Shown here: positions 10,930 to 19,323 of the stretch, piece by piece
Layout of the letters: every line of letters begins with the position of its first letter
Numbering within the stretch: position 1 is the first letter of the stretch
NCBI GenBank assembly: GCA_037481875.1
Contig: JBBFKY010000008.1
Coordinates: 90,691-154,690, forward strand
Source of the DNA: Desulfosoma sp.
GTDB lineage: Bacteria > Desulfobacterota > Syntrophobacteria > Syntrophobacterales > DSM-9756
Direction: 5' to 3'
Length of the DNA: 64,000 nucleotides
Translations under genes and position numbers: made by a program
The notes under the pieces: generated by a model
What the model saw: the letters and a program-made list of their open reading frames with translations, nothing else
Databases searched by the model: none
Told to the model about the DNA's origin: nothing

Positions 10930-12381
10930 CTATGATGGCTTGTCGTTGGCGTTTCGAAACTTTTCAGCCTCGATGCCGAAGCGACGCATGACCTGCTGCA
11001 AAGCCTGACGTTCCAGACCGCATTGTTTGGCCGCTTGTGTGACGTTTCCGCCTGTTCGAGCCAGAAGTTTTTCTAGATACCTCTTATGAAAACGGCGAAG
11101 TATTTCTTCCTTGGCCAGTTTATAGGGCAAATTTTCCAAGGACGCATCGTCAAACTCCGGGCACGACCTGCGTTCCGACAACAGCCCCACGTGTTCCGGA
11201 CGTATTTCATCGCCTGAAGCAAACAAAAGACCTCGCATGATCATGTTTTCCAGCTCGCGGACGTTTCCTTCCCACTCCCGACCCAGAAACAGCTCCATGA
11301 GCTCCGAAGAGATGGTTTTACGGGGTCGGCGAAGGGATTCGGCGTGTTTTTTCAAAAAGTAGTCGCACAACAAAGGAATATCTTCGCGGCGCTGACGAAG
11401 AGGCGGCATTTCAATGGGAACGACATTAAGGCGATAATAAAGGTCTTCACGAAAGGTACCTGCGCGGATCTTTTCTTGAAGGTTACGGTTGGTGGAAGCA
11501 ATCACGCGCACATCCACCTTGATCATCTTGGTGTCTCCGAGAGGCTTGATGGCCTTGTCCTGCAGCACTCGCAAGAGCTTGGTTTGAATGACAGGTGAAA
11601 TGTCCCCGATCTCATCCAGAAAAAGGGTTCCGCGGTGAGCTTCTTGAAAAAGACCGATCTTGTTTTGTGTCGCGTGAGTAAAGGCACCCTTTTTGTACCC
11701 GAAAAGCTCGCTTTCAAGAATGTTTTCCGGAACCGTAGGGCAGTTGACAGCCACAAAGGGCCCCTCACTGCGCTGGCTCAGGTTGTGAATCGCACGAGCC
11801 ACCAAGTCTTTTCCCGTCCCGGACTCTCCCGTAATAAGGACCGTGAGATCCGACGGAGCCACCATTTGCACCGCATCAAAAACGCGGCGCATGGCCGGGC
11901 TGCGTCCCACGATCTCTTGAAAGGCCACTTCGCCCTTATATCGCCTCTGCAATCGCATGTTTTCGCGAAGCAGTCGATGCCGTTCCAAAGCCTTTTGAAG
12001 CGTAAAAACCAAGGTCTCATGGTCAAAGGGTTTGGTTATAAAATCATAGGCTCCCTGGCGCATGGCCTGAACGGCCAGCTCCACGCACCCATGGGCCGTC
12101 ATCATAATGGCCGTCACCCATGGATGCATCACGCGTAAGCGATCCAAAAACTCCAGACCATCCATGCCCGGCATTTTCATGTCCACGAGCACCACATCCA
12201 CAGGCTCTTCCTGAAGCACCTCAAGCGCTGCCTCTCCCGAAGAGGCCGTCAAAACCTCACACTCCAGGTCCTTGACCAGACTACGCTTTAAAAGGCGTAA
12301 AAAATCAGGTTCGTCATCCACCACAAGGAGGCGGTCCTTGAGAATTTCAGGCCTGTCTTGGGGGCTCCCATCAGTTTTCAT
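10930..12381 (-). CDS. sigma-54-dependent response regulator (NtrC family)
   Basis: A 483-residue transcription activator. The receiver domain has VVDDE and phospho-acceptor D67. The AAA+ domain has Walker A GESGTGKD (185-192), Walker B LFLDEIG, and a C-terminal Fis-type helix-turn-helix (GGNVTQAAKQCGLERQALQQ). The loop that contacts sigma-54 reads GAFTHA (232-237) instead of the usual GAFTGA. The start at 12381 (MKTDGSPQD) overlaps the kinase stop by 11 bases; longer starts would run through the kinase. It is the partner of the adjacent histidine kinase. Possible targets are the -24/-12 elements at 14.5, 21.9 and 22.8 kb. Confidence 0.95.
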   Translation of the reverse strand: MKTDGSPQDRPEILKDRLLVVDDEPDFLRLLKRSLVKDLECEVLTASSGEAALEVLQEEPVDVVLVDMKMPGMDGLEFLDRLRVMHPWVTAIMMTAHGCVELAVQAMRQGAYDFITKPFDHETLVFTLQKALERHRLLRENMRLQRRYKGEVAFQEIVGRSPAMRRVFDAVQMVAPSDLTVLITGESGTGKDLVARAIHNLSQRSEGPFVAVNCPTVPENILESELFGYKKGAFTHATQNKIGLFQEAHRGTLFLDEIGDISPVIQTKLLRVLQDKAIKPLGDTKMIKVDVRVIASTNRNLQEKIRAGTFREDLYYRLNVVPIEMPPLRQRREDIPLLCDYFLKKHAESLRRPRKTISSELMELFLGREWEGNVRELENMIMRGLLFASGDEIRPEHVGLLSERRSCPEFDDASLENLPYKLAKEEILRRFHKRYLEKLLARTGGNVTQAAKQCGLERQALQQVMRRFGIEAEKFRNANDKPS

Positions 12382-13909
12382 GGCCCATGAACTCCTGTGT
12401 CTCTGCAGGAGCAGGAAGCACAACCGTGAACACAGAGCCCTTCCCAGGTTCACTGGCCACTTGAATCTCGCCCCCATGGTCCTTGACAATGCCGTAGCTT
12501 ACAGAAAGGCCCAAACCTGTGCCCTCCCCCGTGCTTTTCGTGGTAAAAAAAGGGTCAAAGATGCGCGGTAAATGTTTTGGGTCGATTCCCATTCCCGTAT
12601 CTGACACCACGATGTGAACACTCGGCCCGTTTTCCACGAAAGCCGTGCGTATCTCTATGCGGCCTTCCTTGCCGATGGCTTGCTGAGCATTCATGATCAG
12701 ATTCATGAGAACCTGCCGCATTTTGTCTTTGTCTAACACGAGAACAGGCACCCTTGGATCGAAATAGGTTTCCACCTGGATCCGCTTCAGCTCCAGATTG
12801 TGTCGCACCACACTCAGGACCTCCTGCACCAAGTCGTGAATCGAGGCAGGCTCCTTGCGACTATGAGCGCTTCGAGCAAAACTCAGCAAGTCTTCCACGA
12901 TCGTCTTGCATGTGCGCGTATGCTTTTCTATGGTTTTCAAGTCTTCATAACGTTCCGTGCCTTCAGGTTCCTCGCGAATCAAAAGCTGCGTATACCCCAG
13001 AATGATTCCCAAAGGATTATTGATTTCGTGGGCCACTCCGGCGGCAAGCTGCCCCAAGGAAGCCAATTTGTCTGCCTGCAAAAGCTGTTGCTGCATGATT
13101 TTGCGTTGCGTGATGTCTTTAACCACCAAATGGAAAACTTCCCTCTTTTCCTGAAGGTCACACTGGGAGGAGGCACTGATCAAAGCGCTGATCTCCCGCC
13201 CATCTTGACGCACCAGAGCCACTTCCTCGTCTGTAACATAAAAGGACCGCTGAAGATTCTCCCTAAGACGCTCCCAGTCCCGGGGTTGTTCGAAAAATTT
13301 CCCAAAGTCCAATTTTTTTGCAGCCGCCTCGACCATCACGTTGTTGCCATCGATCCCGAGCATCTCACAACCTGCGGGATTGATGTCCAACAGCGTTCCG
13401 TCTGCCGCCACGACGGCGATCATATCTCGTGACGCCTCAAAAATGCGGCGAAACTTTTGCTCAGATCGTCCTAACTCCGCGGTGCGCTCGGAAACCAAAT
13501 CCTCTAAGTGTTTATTCATCAATAGAAGCTTCTCATGGGCTTCCTTTAAGGCTTGACGATCGCGCAGGATCTGTTGATGGACTTTCCAAATTCTTTCGAA
13601 AAAGAGCGTCACCGCTCCCACGACGCAAAAACTGATGGTGTTCAATGATCCACTGTAGGGCCTTAAAGACTCCCAAATATGCCGGTATCCCCCCAGCAGC
13701 AGCAATTGTTTGGCGATATGACCAATGCCTCGAGAAATGGCAAAAACAGCCAAAGCATGACAAACCATGAGCAGATACAGATACAGCACATTTTCTCGGT
13801 CACGAATATGCAGCGCATAAGACAGCCGCACACAGGCTATGGCGAAAAACACCATGCAGGCTGAACCCACCAAGTCAACAAAAAAAATAGGAAAAAAAGG
13901 TAGAGTCAT
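12371..13909 (-). CDS. membrane PAS-domain sensor histidine kinase
   Basis: A 512-residue inner-membrane kinase. The N-terminal 105 residues contain about three hydrophobic helices without a large periplasmic loop. A coiled segment follows at 110-150, then a PAS domain (150-270), a HisKA dimerisation domain with phospho-accepting H294 in GVAHEINNPLG, and a HATPase domain with N, G1 and G2 boxes (NLIMNAQQAI, DTGMGID, GEGTGLGLS). The gene overlaps the upstream membrane protein stop by four bases and the downstream response regulator start by 11, so the three are one translationally linked operon. Confidence 0.93.
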   Translation of the reverse strand: MTLPFFPIFFVDLVGSACMVFFAIACVRLSYALHIRDRENVLYLYLLMVCHALAVFAISRGIGHIAKQLLLLGGYRHIWESLRPYSGSLNTISFCVVGAVTLFFERIWKVHQQILRDRQALKEAHEKLLLMNKHLEDLVSERTAELGRSEQKFRRIFEASRDMIAVVAADGTLLDINPAGCEMLGIDGNNVMVEAAAKKLDFGKFFEQPRDWERLRENLQRSFYVTDEEVALVRQDGREISALISASSQCDLQEKREVFHLVVKDITQRKIMQQQLLQADKLASLGQLAAGVAHEINNPLGIILGYTQLLIREEPEGTERYEDLKTIEKHTRTCKTIVEDLLSFARSAHSRKEPASIHDLVQEVLSVVRHNLELKRIQVETYFDPRVPVLVLDKDKMRQVLMNLIMNAQQAIGKEGRIEIRTAFVENGPSVHIVVSDTGMGIDPKHLPRIFDPFFTTKSTGEGTGLGLSVSYGIVKDHGGEIQVASEPGKGSVFTVVLPAPAETQEFMGHEN

Positions 13910-14454
13910 AACCCGGTATCATCCTGCGGCGAAAAACGATGAGGTGAACGTCTCATTTCTCTGAGTGCCAGATAGAGAAAAACAATAGCGGGAACACAGA
14001 GCAGGTGGTCCATTTTTCCTAGAAAGAAGATCCAGGCGAGCCATTCCCGCCCTGGATATGGTCGAAGATAGGCATGGAGTGTTCCTTCGGAAAACTTCAT
14101 AAAAATATCATCTTGATTTTCCAGGTGGTGCACCAAAATGGCATCCAGATTCCAAAGGGTAAAAAGCAGCGCCGAGTATTGAAGGTAACGCCACCCCTTG
14201 TAACGAATAAGCCTTCGGCCTCGAAGCCAGTACGCCAGAACCCCCATGGATAAGATAAAAAAGCCGTGGCCCATCTGATGACTGTACAGACCTTCGGGAT
14301 CGGCATGAATTTGAGTCGCCCAAAGTTCTCTTGGGAAAAGGACAACGGCCAAAAGGCAGATGGCAATCGAAACCATAGTCTCTGAAAAACCCTTGAAACT
14401 TGGAAAAGAATACAGATCTCTAACAAATCCTCGAAAAACCTCGAAACACAGCAT
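13906..14454 (-). CDS. polytopic membrane protein linked to the histidine kinase
   Basis: A 182-residue protein with four to five hydrophobic helices. It has several membrane-proximal histidines: IHADPEGLYSHQMGH, LVHHLENQ, LHAYLRP and KMDHLL. The pattern suggests metal or haem binding in the membrane, but I do not recognise the family by name. The ATG at 14454 is chosen because AGGTGGCGGAAG precedes it; an ATG at 14376 would give a shorter protein starting with a signal-like helix. It is the first gene of the kinase/regulator operon and may act as the sensing subunit for the kinase, which lacks its own large sensor domain. Confidence 0.72.
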   Translation of the reverse strand: MLCFEVFRGFVRDLYSFPSFKGFSETMVSIAICLLAVVLFPRELWATQIHADPEGLYSHQMGHGFFILSMGVLAYWLRGRRLIRYKGWRYLQYSALLFTLWNLDAILVHHLENQDDIFMKFSEGTLHAYLRPYPGREWLAWIFFLGKMDHLLCVPAIVFLYLALREMRRSPHRFSPQDDTGL

Positions 14455-14541
14455 CTTCCGCCACCTGTTAAAATACGTGTCCGTGCGTAAAAAATGAGGT
14501 CAAGTCGTTAAAATCTCCGCGCATTTTTTCTCTGAAACGCT

Positions 14542-14558
14542 TTGGTATGCGCTTTGCC
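14542..14558 (+). promoter_or_regulatory. sigma-54-like -24/-12 element on the plus strand
   Basis: TTGGTATGCGCTTTGCC has GG (14544-14545) and GC (14556-14557) 12 bases apart, the spacing required by sigma-54, and matches the consensus at most other positions. It faces right, away from the kinase operon. No plus-strand gene follows, only the possible small RNA. Confidence 0.35.
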
Positions 14559-14568
14559 TTTAGCTTAC

Positions 14569-14704
14569 AATGTTCAAAAGGTCAATCGGGGCGTGAAATC
14601 GTGAAGGCGCGACGGCGGAAAGGCGCAAAGGGGCGAAAGGGAAGATGTGATGGTAAGGTTGGAAGCACGAAGGGCCACCGCGCGCCGTGACCCTTCGTGT
14701 TTTA
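14569..14704 (+). ncRNA. candidate small RNA (about 135 nt)
   Basis: Between two minus-strand operons, a sigma-54-like element at 14542-14558 is followed about 110 bases later by a hairpin plus T-run in the same orientation. The predicted transcript begins near 14569 and has an open, purine-rich middle (GGCGGAAAGGCGC, then GGGGCGAAAGGGAAG) with several GGA motifs. No open frame of note lies inside. This is purely an inference from signals; no RNA family is recognised. Confidence 0.28.
14665..14704 (+). terminator. rho-independent-type terminator
   Basis: CACGAAGGG (14666-14674) pairs with CCCTTCGTG (14691-14699), and CAC/GTG extends the stem inward after one mismatch. TTTT follows on the plus strand, so orientation favours plus-strand transcription. 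It also lies just past the end of the minus-strand redox operon and may stop that message too. Confidence 0.5.
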
Positions 14705-14744
14705 AAGGCATTTTTGGAAAGGGCCTAAAGAAAGGATAGGGGGA

Positions 14745-15503
14745 TCAGCGCTGTTTTTGGCGCAGCGCCAATTTGACGCGATCGGCGAGCATCTTGGCGC
14801 AGGTGGGACAGTATCGGTGATGCTCCTTCACATCCGGATGCGGATGCACATGGTGCTCGGCATATTCCACGAATTTTCGTGTGGCAAAAGGACGTCCGCA
14901 GGCTTGACACCGCTCCATGGCATGAATGCCGATGACCTCATTGCGTATGGAAACGGTTCGAATCCCTTCGCTGTCCTGGACGCAAATGGCGCCGGTAGGA
15001 CACAGGTTGGCGCAGGTGCCACACCCAATACACGCCCCTTCCACCGGAACCACAAAATTCACGCCGTCCCGTTTTTCCATGCGCAAAGCTTCGGCCCGGA
15101 TAATTTCCTTACAGACCCGAATACATAAACGGCAGCGCACGCACCCGTCGGGAGGAGGTCCCAGATCCACGCCGTATTGCTGAGCCAAGTCCCGAATTCT
15201 TGTGCTTTGAGGCGCCATCTGCAAAAGGCTTCGAAAAGCCTTCGTACGTGCCGCCTGAACCACTTCTCCTTCCGTTCGAACCTGTAACCCTTCCTTGACC
15301 GGCATGATGCAGGACAACATGGCAACGGGACGCCCTGATTTGCCGGACACCTCGACCGCACACAGGCGACAACTACCCGAAGGTTTCAAAGCAGGGTGGT
15401 AACAAAGGGTGGGCACAGAAATGCCATGCCGACGCATCACCTGCAAAACATTCTGCCCCTCTTCCGCTTCGTAATCCTTTCCATCAATGGTAATCATGAC
15501 CAT
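14745..15503 (-). CDS. HoxU/NuoG-like ferredoxin subunit (2Fe-2S plus two 4Fe-4S)
   Basis: A 252-residue electron-transfer subunit. The N-terminus is a plant-type 2Fe-2S ferredoxin domain (CYHPALKPSGSCRLC, with a later C). It is followed by a segment typical of NuoG/HoxU and then two 4Fe-4S motifs, CVRCRLCIRVC and CIGCGTCANLCP. The C-terminal tail adds CQACGRPF and CPTCAKM, a possible rubredoxin-like or zinc pair. The start at 15503 is supported by AAAGGTGCC; the frame extends further upstream through the CBS gene without homology. This is the last gene of the redox operon and probably passes electrons between the flavin subunit and the molybdopterin subunit. Confidence 0.88.
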   Translation of the reverse strand: MVMITIDGKDYEAEEGQNVLQVMRRHGISVPTLCYHPALKPSGSCRLCAVEVSGKSGRPVAMLSCIMPVKEGLQVRTEGEVVQAARTKAFRSLLQMAPQSTRIRDLAQQYGVDLGPPPDGCVRCRLCIRVCKEIIRAEALRMEKRDGVNFVVPVEGACIGCGTCANLCPTGAICVQDSEGIRTVSIRNEVIGIHAMERCQACGRPFATRKFVEYAEHHVHPHPDVKEHHRYCPTCAKMLADRVKLALRQKQR

Positions 15504-15519
15504 CGAAGGCACCTTTCTT

Positions 15520-16008
15520 TCAGTCGTGCTGCGCATCTTCAAGACGGTTGATGTAGTCCTGCAAGTAGGTGAGTTCCGCCTGAAGGGATCCCACGTATTG
15601 ATGAATGATGTCTCGAATGGACAAAACGCCGACGATTCGACCTTCGAAAACCACGGGCATGTGTCGAATATCCGCCTGCACCATGGCTGACATGACGGTG
15701 TAAAGGTCATCATCCGGGCGGGCGACGATCAGTTTTTCTGTCATACCGTCTTTAATGCCGATGGCCGTAAAAGGTTTTTCGCGAAACTTCACATGGACTT
15801 TAAGAACATCCCTTTCCGTGAAAATACCCACGGGACGTTCTCGATCCATGACGATCAGGGCGCTGATACGACGCGAGGTCATCTCGTCGATGGCCCTTTC
15901 CACCGTTTCCCCGACATCGATCGTGTAGACTTCAAATCCCTTGCCGGCTAACAGGTCCTGCACTTTCACAGAAAACTCCACCGTTTCCTTTTGAAAAAGG
16001 CCTCTCAT
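15520..16008 (-). CDS. CBS-domain pair protein
   Basis: A 162-residue protein with two CBS motifs in tandem: one around TSRRISALIVMDRERPVGIFTERDVL and one around DIRHMPVVFEGRIVGVLSIRDI. Each ends in the usual G-I/V-x-x-x-R-D turn. CBS pairs bind adenosine nucleotides and often gate enzymes or transporters by energy state. A C-terminal helix (LTYLQDYINRLE) may mediate dimerisation. It lies 24 bases after the small 70-residue gene and 16 before the ferredoxin subunit, so it is inside the redox operon and may regulate the enzyme by NAD(H) or adenylate level. That role is inference. Confidence 0.88.
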   Translation of the reverse strand: MRGLFQKETVEFSVKVQDLLAGKGFEVYTIDVGETVERAIDEMTSRRISALIVMDRERPVGIFTERDVLKVHVKFREKPFTAIGIKDGMTEKLIVARPDDDLYTVMSAMVQADIRHMPVVFEGRIVGVLSIRDIIHQYVGSLQAELTYLQDYINRLEDAQHD

Positions 16009-16032
16009 GGCCGGCCTTCGGGCCCAACCTTT

Positions 16033-16245
16033 TCACTCGTCAAGAACACGAAGGCAATCCTGAGGAAACCGGTGGGTGCCCTTGTCATCCAAGCTCACTT
16101 CCACCAGAGCCGTGGGATCGTTCTTGCTCGTGTCCGGATCCGTGATCACACCACGGGCGCCTACATACTGGTCCATGTACGGTTCCCAACTTTCGTCCTC
16201 GGACTTTCTGTATATCTCTACCCTTTGTCCTCGACGAAACGTCAT
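16033..16245 (-). CDS. small protein in redox operon, unknown
   Basis: A 70-residue, charged, strand-rich protein beginning MTFRRGQRVEIYRK and containing YVGARGVITDPDTS. This pattern suggests an SH3-like or KOW-like small barrel. It has a strong AAAGGAGGTGC ribosome binding site. No cysteines for cluster binding are grouped in a motif. It lies between the flavin subunit and the CBS gene, so it is probably expressed with them. Function unknown. Confidence 0.7.
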   Translation of the reverse strand: MTFRRGQRVEIYRKSEDESWEPYMDQYVGARGVITDPDTSKNDPTALVEVSLDDKGTHRFPQDCLRVLDE

Positions 16246-16336
16246 AAAGCACCTCCTTTTGTCTGCGGTTGCTGCCGTTGTCGAAAAAATCCAAAAGGCT
16301 TGATAGGACAGCCGAGCCGCAATCTTTTTGTGTCTT

Positions 16337-18499
16337 TCAAGCGCCCGGAGGTGTTATTTCCGCATGGCTGCTGGCAGCCTTTTTGCGGGCACATTCCAGG
16401 CACCATCGGTGCCCTCGAACAACAGACGCTAAATGGTTCATGCGCTTCATGATGAAGTCATGATACCTTTCCGGCCCCAAAACATTTCCGCATTCTTCAC
16501 AATATTCCAGTTTGAGCTGGTTGAGAACCGTGCCGCAAATAGAAAGAACGCGTGTACCGTCCTTATCCTCAATCTGCATGGCGTCATTCGGGCAATGGGT
16601 AGCGCAAGCGCCACACGCGATGCACTTTTCCGCCGTCACTCGAAAATCCGTCCCCGTCGGCTGCTCCAAGTCCACATACCCTAGTTTCAGGGCGTCGATT
16701 TTCATCTTATCCCGGCAGATCTCCACGCACAGCCCGCATCGTCGACAGACGTCACAACGCAAGCACCGTAAAGCTTCGTCTCTTGCCTCCTGTTCCGAAA
16801 GCCCGAGCTCCACCTGCTGAAACGTGATGCGCCGGCGGTCCGTATTCAGTTCAGCCATTCTTGGTCGTTCCAGACGCATCTTTTTGGATGCAGAAACCTT
16901 TAGGAAAGGCAAGCGGCGACGACGTACAGGCACCGGGGGCATCTTTGGTTGAGGAAGCCCTTGAAGGTAACGATCGATGGCATCAGCGGCCACCTTACCC
17001 ATCCCGATGGCTTCGATGACCGTCGCCGGTCCCGTGACCACGTCTCCCGCGGCAAAAACACCTTCCTCAGTGGTTTCCATGGTGGCCGTGTTCGTCTTGA
17101 TCGTGCCACGTTTCGACCAGGCCAGACGATCCAGGCGATCCAAACCTTCGGGATTGATCACTTGACCGATGGCGGCAATGACACAATCCACATCCAGTTC
17201 ATGATCACTTCCTTCCACCGGAACCGGTCGCCTTCGTCCGCTGGGGTCCGGTTCCCCCAGTTCGGCACGCAGACAACGCAACGCCGTCACCCGCCCATCC
17301 TTGCCCTTGATTTCCACCGGAATGGTAAGAAACTGAAACTGAACCCCTTCCTCTTCCGCCTGCCGCACTTCTACTTCATGGGCCGGCATTTCGGAACGCG
17401 TCCTTCGATAAAGCAAGGTGACGGACTCACAACCCAATCGAATGCAGGTTCGAGCCGCATCAATGGCCACATTGCCGCCCCCAATCACGGCCACCTTTTT
17501 CCCCGGCGCATGCCGCTCGCCTAAGGCCACTTGGCGCAAAAAGTCCACGGCGCTGATAACTTGAGGGTAATCGTCTTCCCCGGAAATCATAAGCTTGTAG
17601 GAACTGTGAGCCCCGATGGCGATGAGAAAAGCTTCATAACCTTCCGCTCGTAATTGTTCGATGGTGACATCTTTGCCAAGGCGAGTGTTCAGCCGAATTT
17701 CCACGCCCAAATCCTCGATCATCGCCACTTCCCGATCAATCACCTCTCGAGGCAAGCGGAACCGAGGAATTCCAACCATCATCATGCCCCCGGCCACAGG
17801 CAAAGCCTCAATGACCGTGACATGATAGCCTTTGAGGCGCAAGAAATAAGCAGCCGTCAGACCCGCCGGACCGGCTCCCACCACACAAACTTTTCGGCCG
17901 TTCAACGGAGGGGCTGGCGGATTTACGTACTCCATACGAGACATGGCCCGTTCGGCCGCGTAACCCTTCAGATCCCTGATGGCAATGGGCTTGTCCACGC
18001 GACCTCGCACACACATGAATTCACAGGGATGCGTGCACACCAAGCCGCACACCCAGGGAAAAGGATTATCCTCGCGAATGATACTGATGGCCTCCGCTTC
18101 CCGGCCCATGCCAATGAGGGTCACATAGCTTGGAACGTCCAATCCGGCAGGACACGCCATTTGGCAAGGAGCAGGAGCCAATTTCACGCAGTCGCCCGTG
18201 GCGCAATTGTGCGTCTCGATATGGCTGACGAAAACTTCTTCGTATTCCGCCAAAGTCTTCAACAGGAACGTGCCGGCTTCCACGGTCTTGGCATCGGGCC
18301 CTTTGGATGCAAGGGCTTCGCCCAAAGATCGTAAAGCACTCACATGCTCATGCCCGCCTCGCCCCCAAGCTATGTCTTCCAAAAGAAGAAAAATTTCCTC
18401 CGCCACGTGACGAAACCGCGGCGTGGTAATGGCCTCCGTGGCAAGAATTTCTTGAAAATGCCGACGGCACTCACTGACCGGACATGCTGAAAGCGTCAT
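16337..18499 (-). CDS. NAD(P)H-dependent flavin/Fe-S oxidoreductase (GltD/SfrB-like)
   Basis: A 720-residue subunit. Residues 1-110 are a helical region. Next is the GltD-type Fe-S domain with CQMACPAGLDVPSY and CGLVCTHPCEFMCVRGRVDKP. A two-dinucleotide oxidoreductase follows: FAD motif VVGAGPAGLTAAYFLR, second Rossmann motif VIGGGNVAIDAART, and closing GVFAAGDVVTGPATVIEAI. The C-terminus has ferredoxin motifs CDVCRRCGLCVEIC and CIACGACATHCPNDAM, plus a CEECG ... CLEC pair. The layout recalls the NADPH-oxidising subunit of Geobacter soluble Fe(III) reductase and related NAD(P)H-linked formate dehydrogenase partners. GAGGTC precedes the ATG. It probably exchanges electrons between NAD(P)H and the molybdopterin subunit. 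Confidence 0.9.
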   Translation of the reverse strand: MTLSACPVSECRRHFQEILATEAITTPRFRHVAEEIFLLLEDIAWGRGGHEHVSALRSLGEALASKGPDAKTVEAGTFLLKTLAEYEEVFVSHIETHNCATGDCVKLAPAPCQMACPAGLDVPSYVTLIGMGREAEAISIIREDNPFPWVCGLVCTHPCEFMCVRGRVDKPIAIRDLKGYAAERAMSRMEYVNPPAPPLNGRKVCVVGAGPAGLTAAYFLRLKGYHVTVIEALPVAGGMMMVGIPRFRLPREVIDREVAMIEDLGVEIRLNTRLGKDVTIEQLRAEGYEAFLIAIGAHSSYKLMISGEDDYPQVISAVDFLRQVALGERHAPGKKVAVIGGGNVAIDAARTCIRLGCESVTLLYRRTRSEMPAHEVEVRQAEEEGVQFQFLTIPVEIKGKDGRVTALRCLRAELGEPDPSGRRRPVPVEGSDHELDVDCVIAAIGQVINPEGLDRLDRLAWSKRGTIKTNTATMETTEEGVFAAGDVVTGPATVIEAIGMGKVAADAIDRYLQGLPQPKMPPVPVRRRRLPFLKVSASKKMRLERPRMAELNTDRRRITFQQVELGLSEQEARDEALRCLRCDVCRRCGLCVEICRDKMKIDALKLGYVDLEQPTGTDFRVTAEKCIACGACATHCPNDAMQIEDKDGTRVLSICGTVLNQLKLEYCEECGNVLGPERYHDFIMKRMNHLASVVRGHRWCLECARKKAASSHAEITPPGA

Positions 18500-18655
18500 A
18501 CGTTATGACCTCGGAGTCGTGAAATCATGCATAGATCTTCACTAAAAAGCGGCCTTGGTAGCCGGGTGTGTCCATCTTGCGCCCCACCAAGATCCCTCTT
18601 GAAGGCTTTATGGGAACTCGTAATGCCACGACATTTCTACCATTTTTCAAAGGAT

Positions 18656-18676
18656 GGGCAAGGCGGCGCCTCGCCC
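18656..18676. repeat. palindromic intergenic repeat
   Basis: GGGCAAGGC and GCCTCGCCC are inverted around a three-base loop with one mismatch, followed by CCTACAAG. It belongs to the same GGGGCG/CGCCCC-type set as the copies at 10178 and 22410. Confidence 0.45.
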
Positions 18677-18721
18677 CTACAAGTCTAAAGACTGCGTTTT
18701 TTTAAGAAACATAAGCTTTCG

Positions 18722-18744
18722 GCCCGCTCATTGTGCGAGCGGGC
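18722..18744. repeat. intergenic hairpin inside the redox operon
   Basis: GCCCGCTC and GAGCGGGC are a perfect 8-bp inverted repeat around a seven-base loop. It lies between the 4Fe-4S gene and the flavin subunit gene on the minus strand. There is no T-run, so it may be a processing or attenuation structure that separates the two halves of the operon. Confidence 0.35.
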
Positions 18745-18789
18745 AGACCCGCGCTTTCGGGAAAAATCCGTTCGTTCTCGAGAAAGCTT

Positions 18790-19293
18790 TTAGTCCAGAG
18801 GCGAAAGAGCCTTGGCGTGGCGTTCCCTTCGAATTTCACGAATCTCTTCGGGTTTTCCAAAATGCAGGCAATGTGTTGTGCACACCGTCACGCAGGCAGG
18901 CTTTAGGCCTTGATCCACGCGATCCTTGCAATAGTCGCACTTGACCACCTTGCCTGTTTCCGCATGCCACTGAGGGGCTCCCCACGGACACGCGGACATG
19001 CAAGTCTTGCACCCTACACAAAGCTCTTCATCGACAAAGACAATGCCGTCCTTGGCCCGCTTTTGCATGGCTCCCGTGGGACAAGCCGCCACACACCAAG
19101 GGTTTTCACAATGAAAACAGGGCATGAAAATGTAGGAAGCCCTCGGCAAGGCTCCCACGAACTTAGGGCCGACTTCCACCACTTGGCACACTTTCGGGCC
19201 CGCGGGCAATCCCTTGTTGGCCTTGCACTGGACTTCGCAGGTATGACATCCGATACACTTTTTTATGTCCTGAAAGAGATAATACTGGCTCAT
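18790..19293 (-). CDS. 4Fe-4S dicluster-type electron-transfer subunit
   Basis: A 167-residue soluble ferredoxin-like protein of the HycB/PhsB/DmsB type. Cysteine motifs in order: CIGCHTCEVQC, CFHCENPWCVAACP, CVGCKTCMSACP and CDYCKDRV ... CVTVC. This would give up to four 4Fe-4S clusters. The start at 19293 (MSQYYLF) is preferred over 19299 because GGAGG lies eight bases upstream of it and only two upstream of the other. It follows the molybdopterin subunit by 30 bases and is its natural partner. Confidence 0.92.
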   Translation of the reverse strand: MSQYYLFQDIKKCIGCHTCEVQCKANKGLPAGPKVCQVVEVGPKFVGALPRASYIFMPCFHCENPWCVAACPTGAMQKRAKDGIVFVDEELCVGCKTCMSACPWGAPQWHAETGKVVKCDYCKDRVDQGLKPACVTVCTTHCLHFGKPEEIREIRRERHAKALSPLD

Positions 19294-19323
19294 GAGCATA
19301 TCCTCCGGGTTCCTTCCATCTTC

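Noticed and set aside
14946-14957. GGTTCGAATCCC, which looks like a tRNA T-loop
   Set aside because: It lies inside the HoxU-like ferredoxin gene and no acceptor or anticodon stems can be formed around it.
17654-18334. 226-codon plus-strand frame
   Set aside because: It is antisense to the well supported flavin/Fe-S oxidoreductase gene and has no family features.
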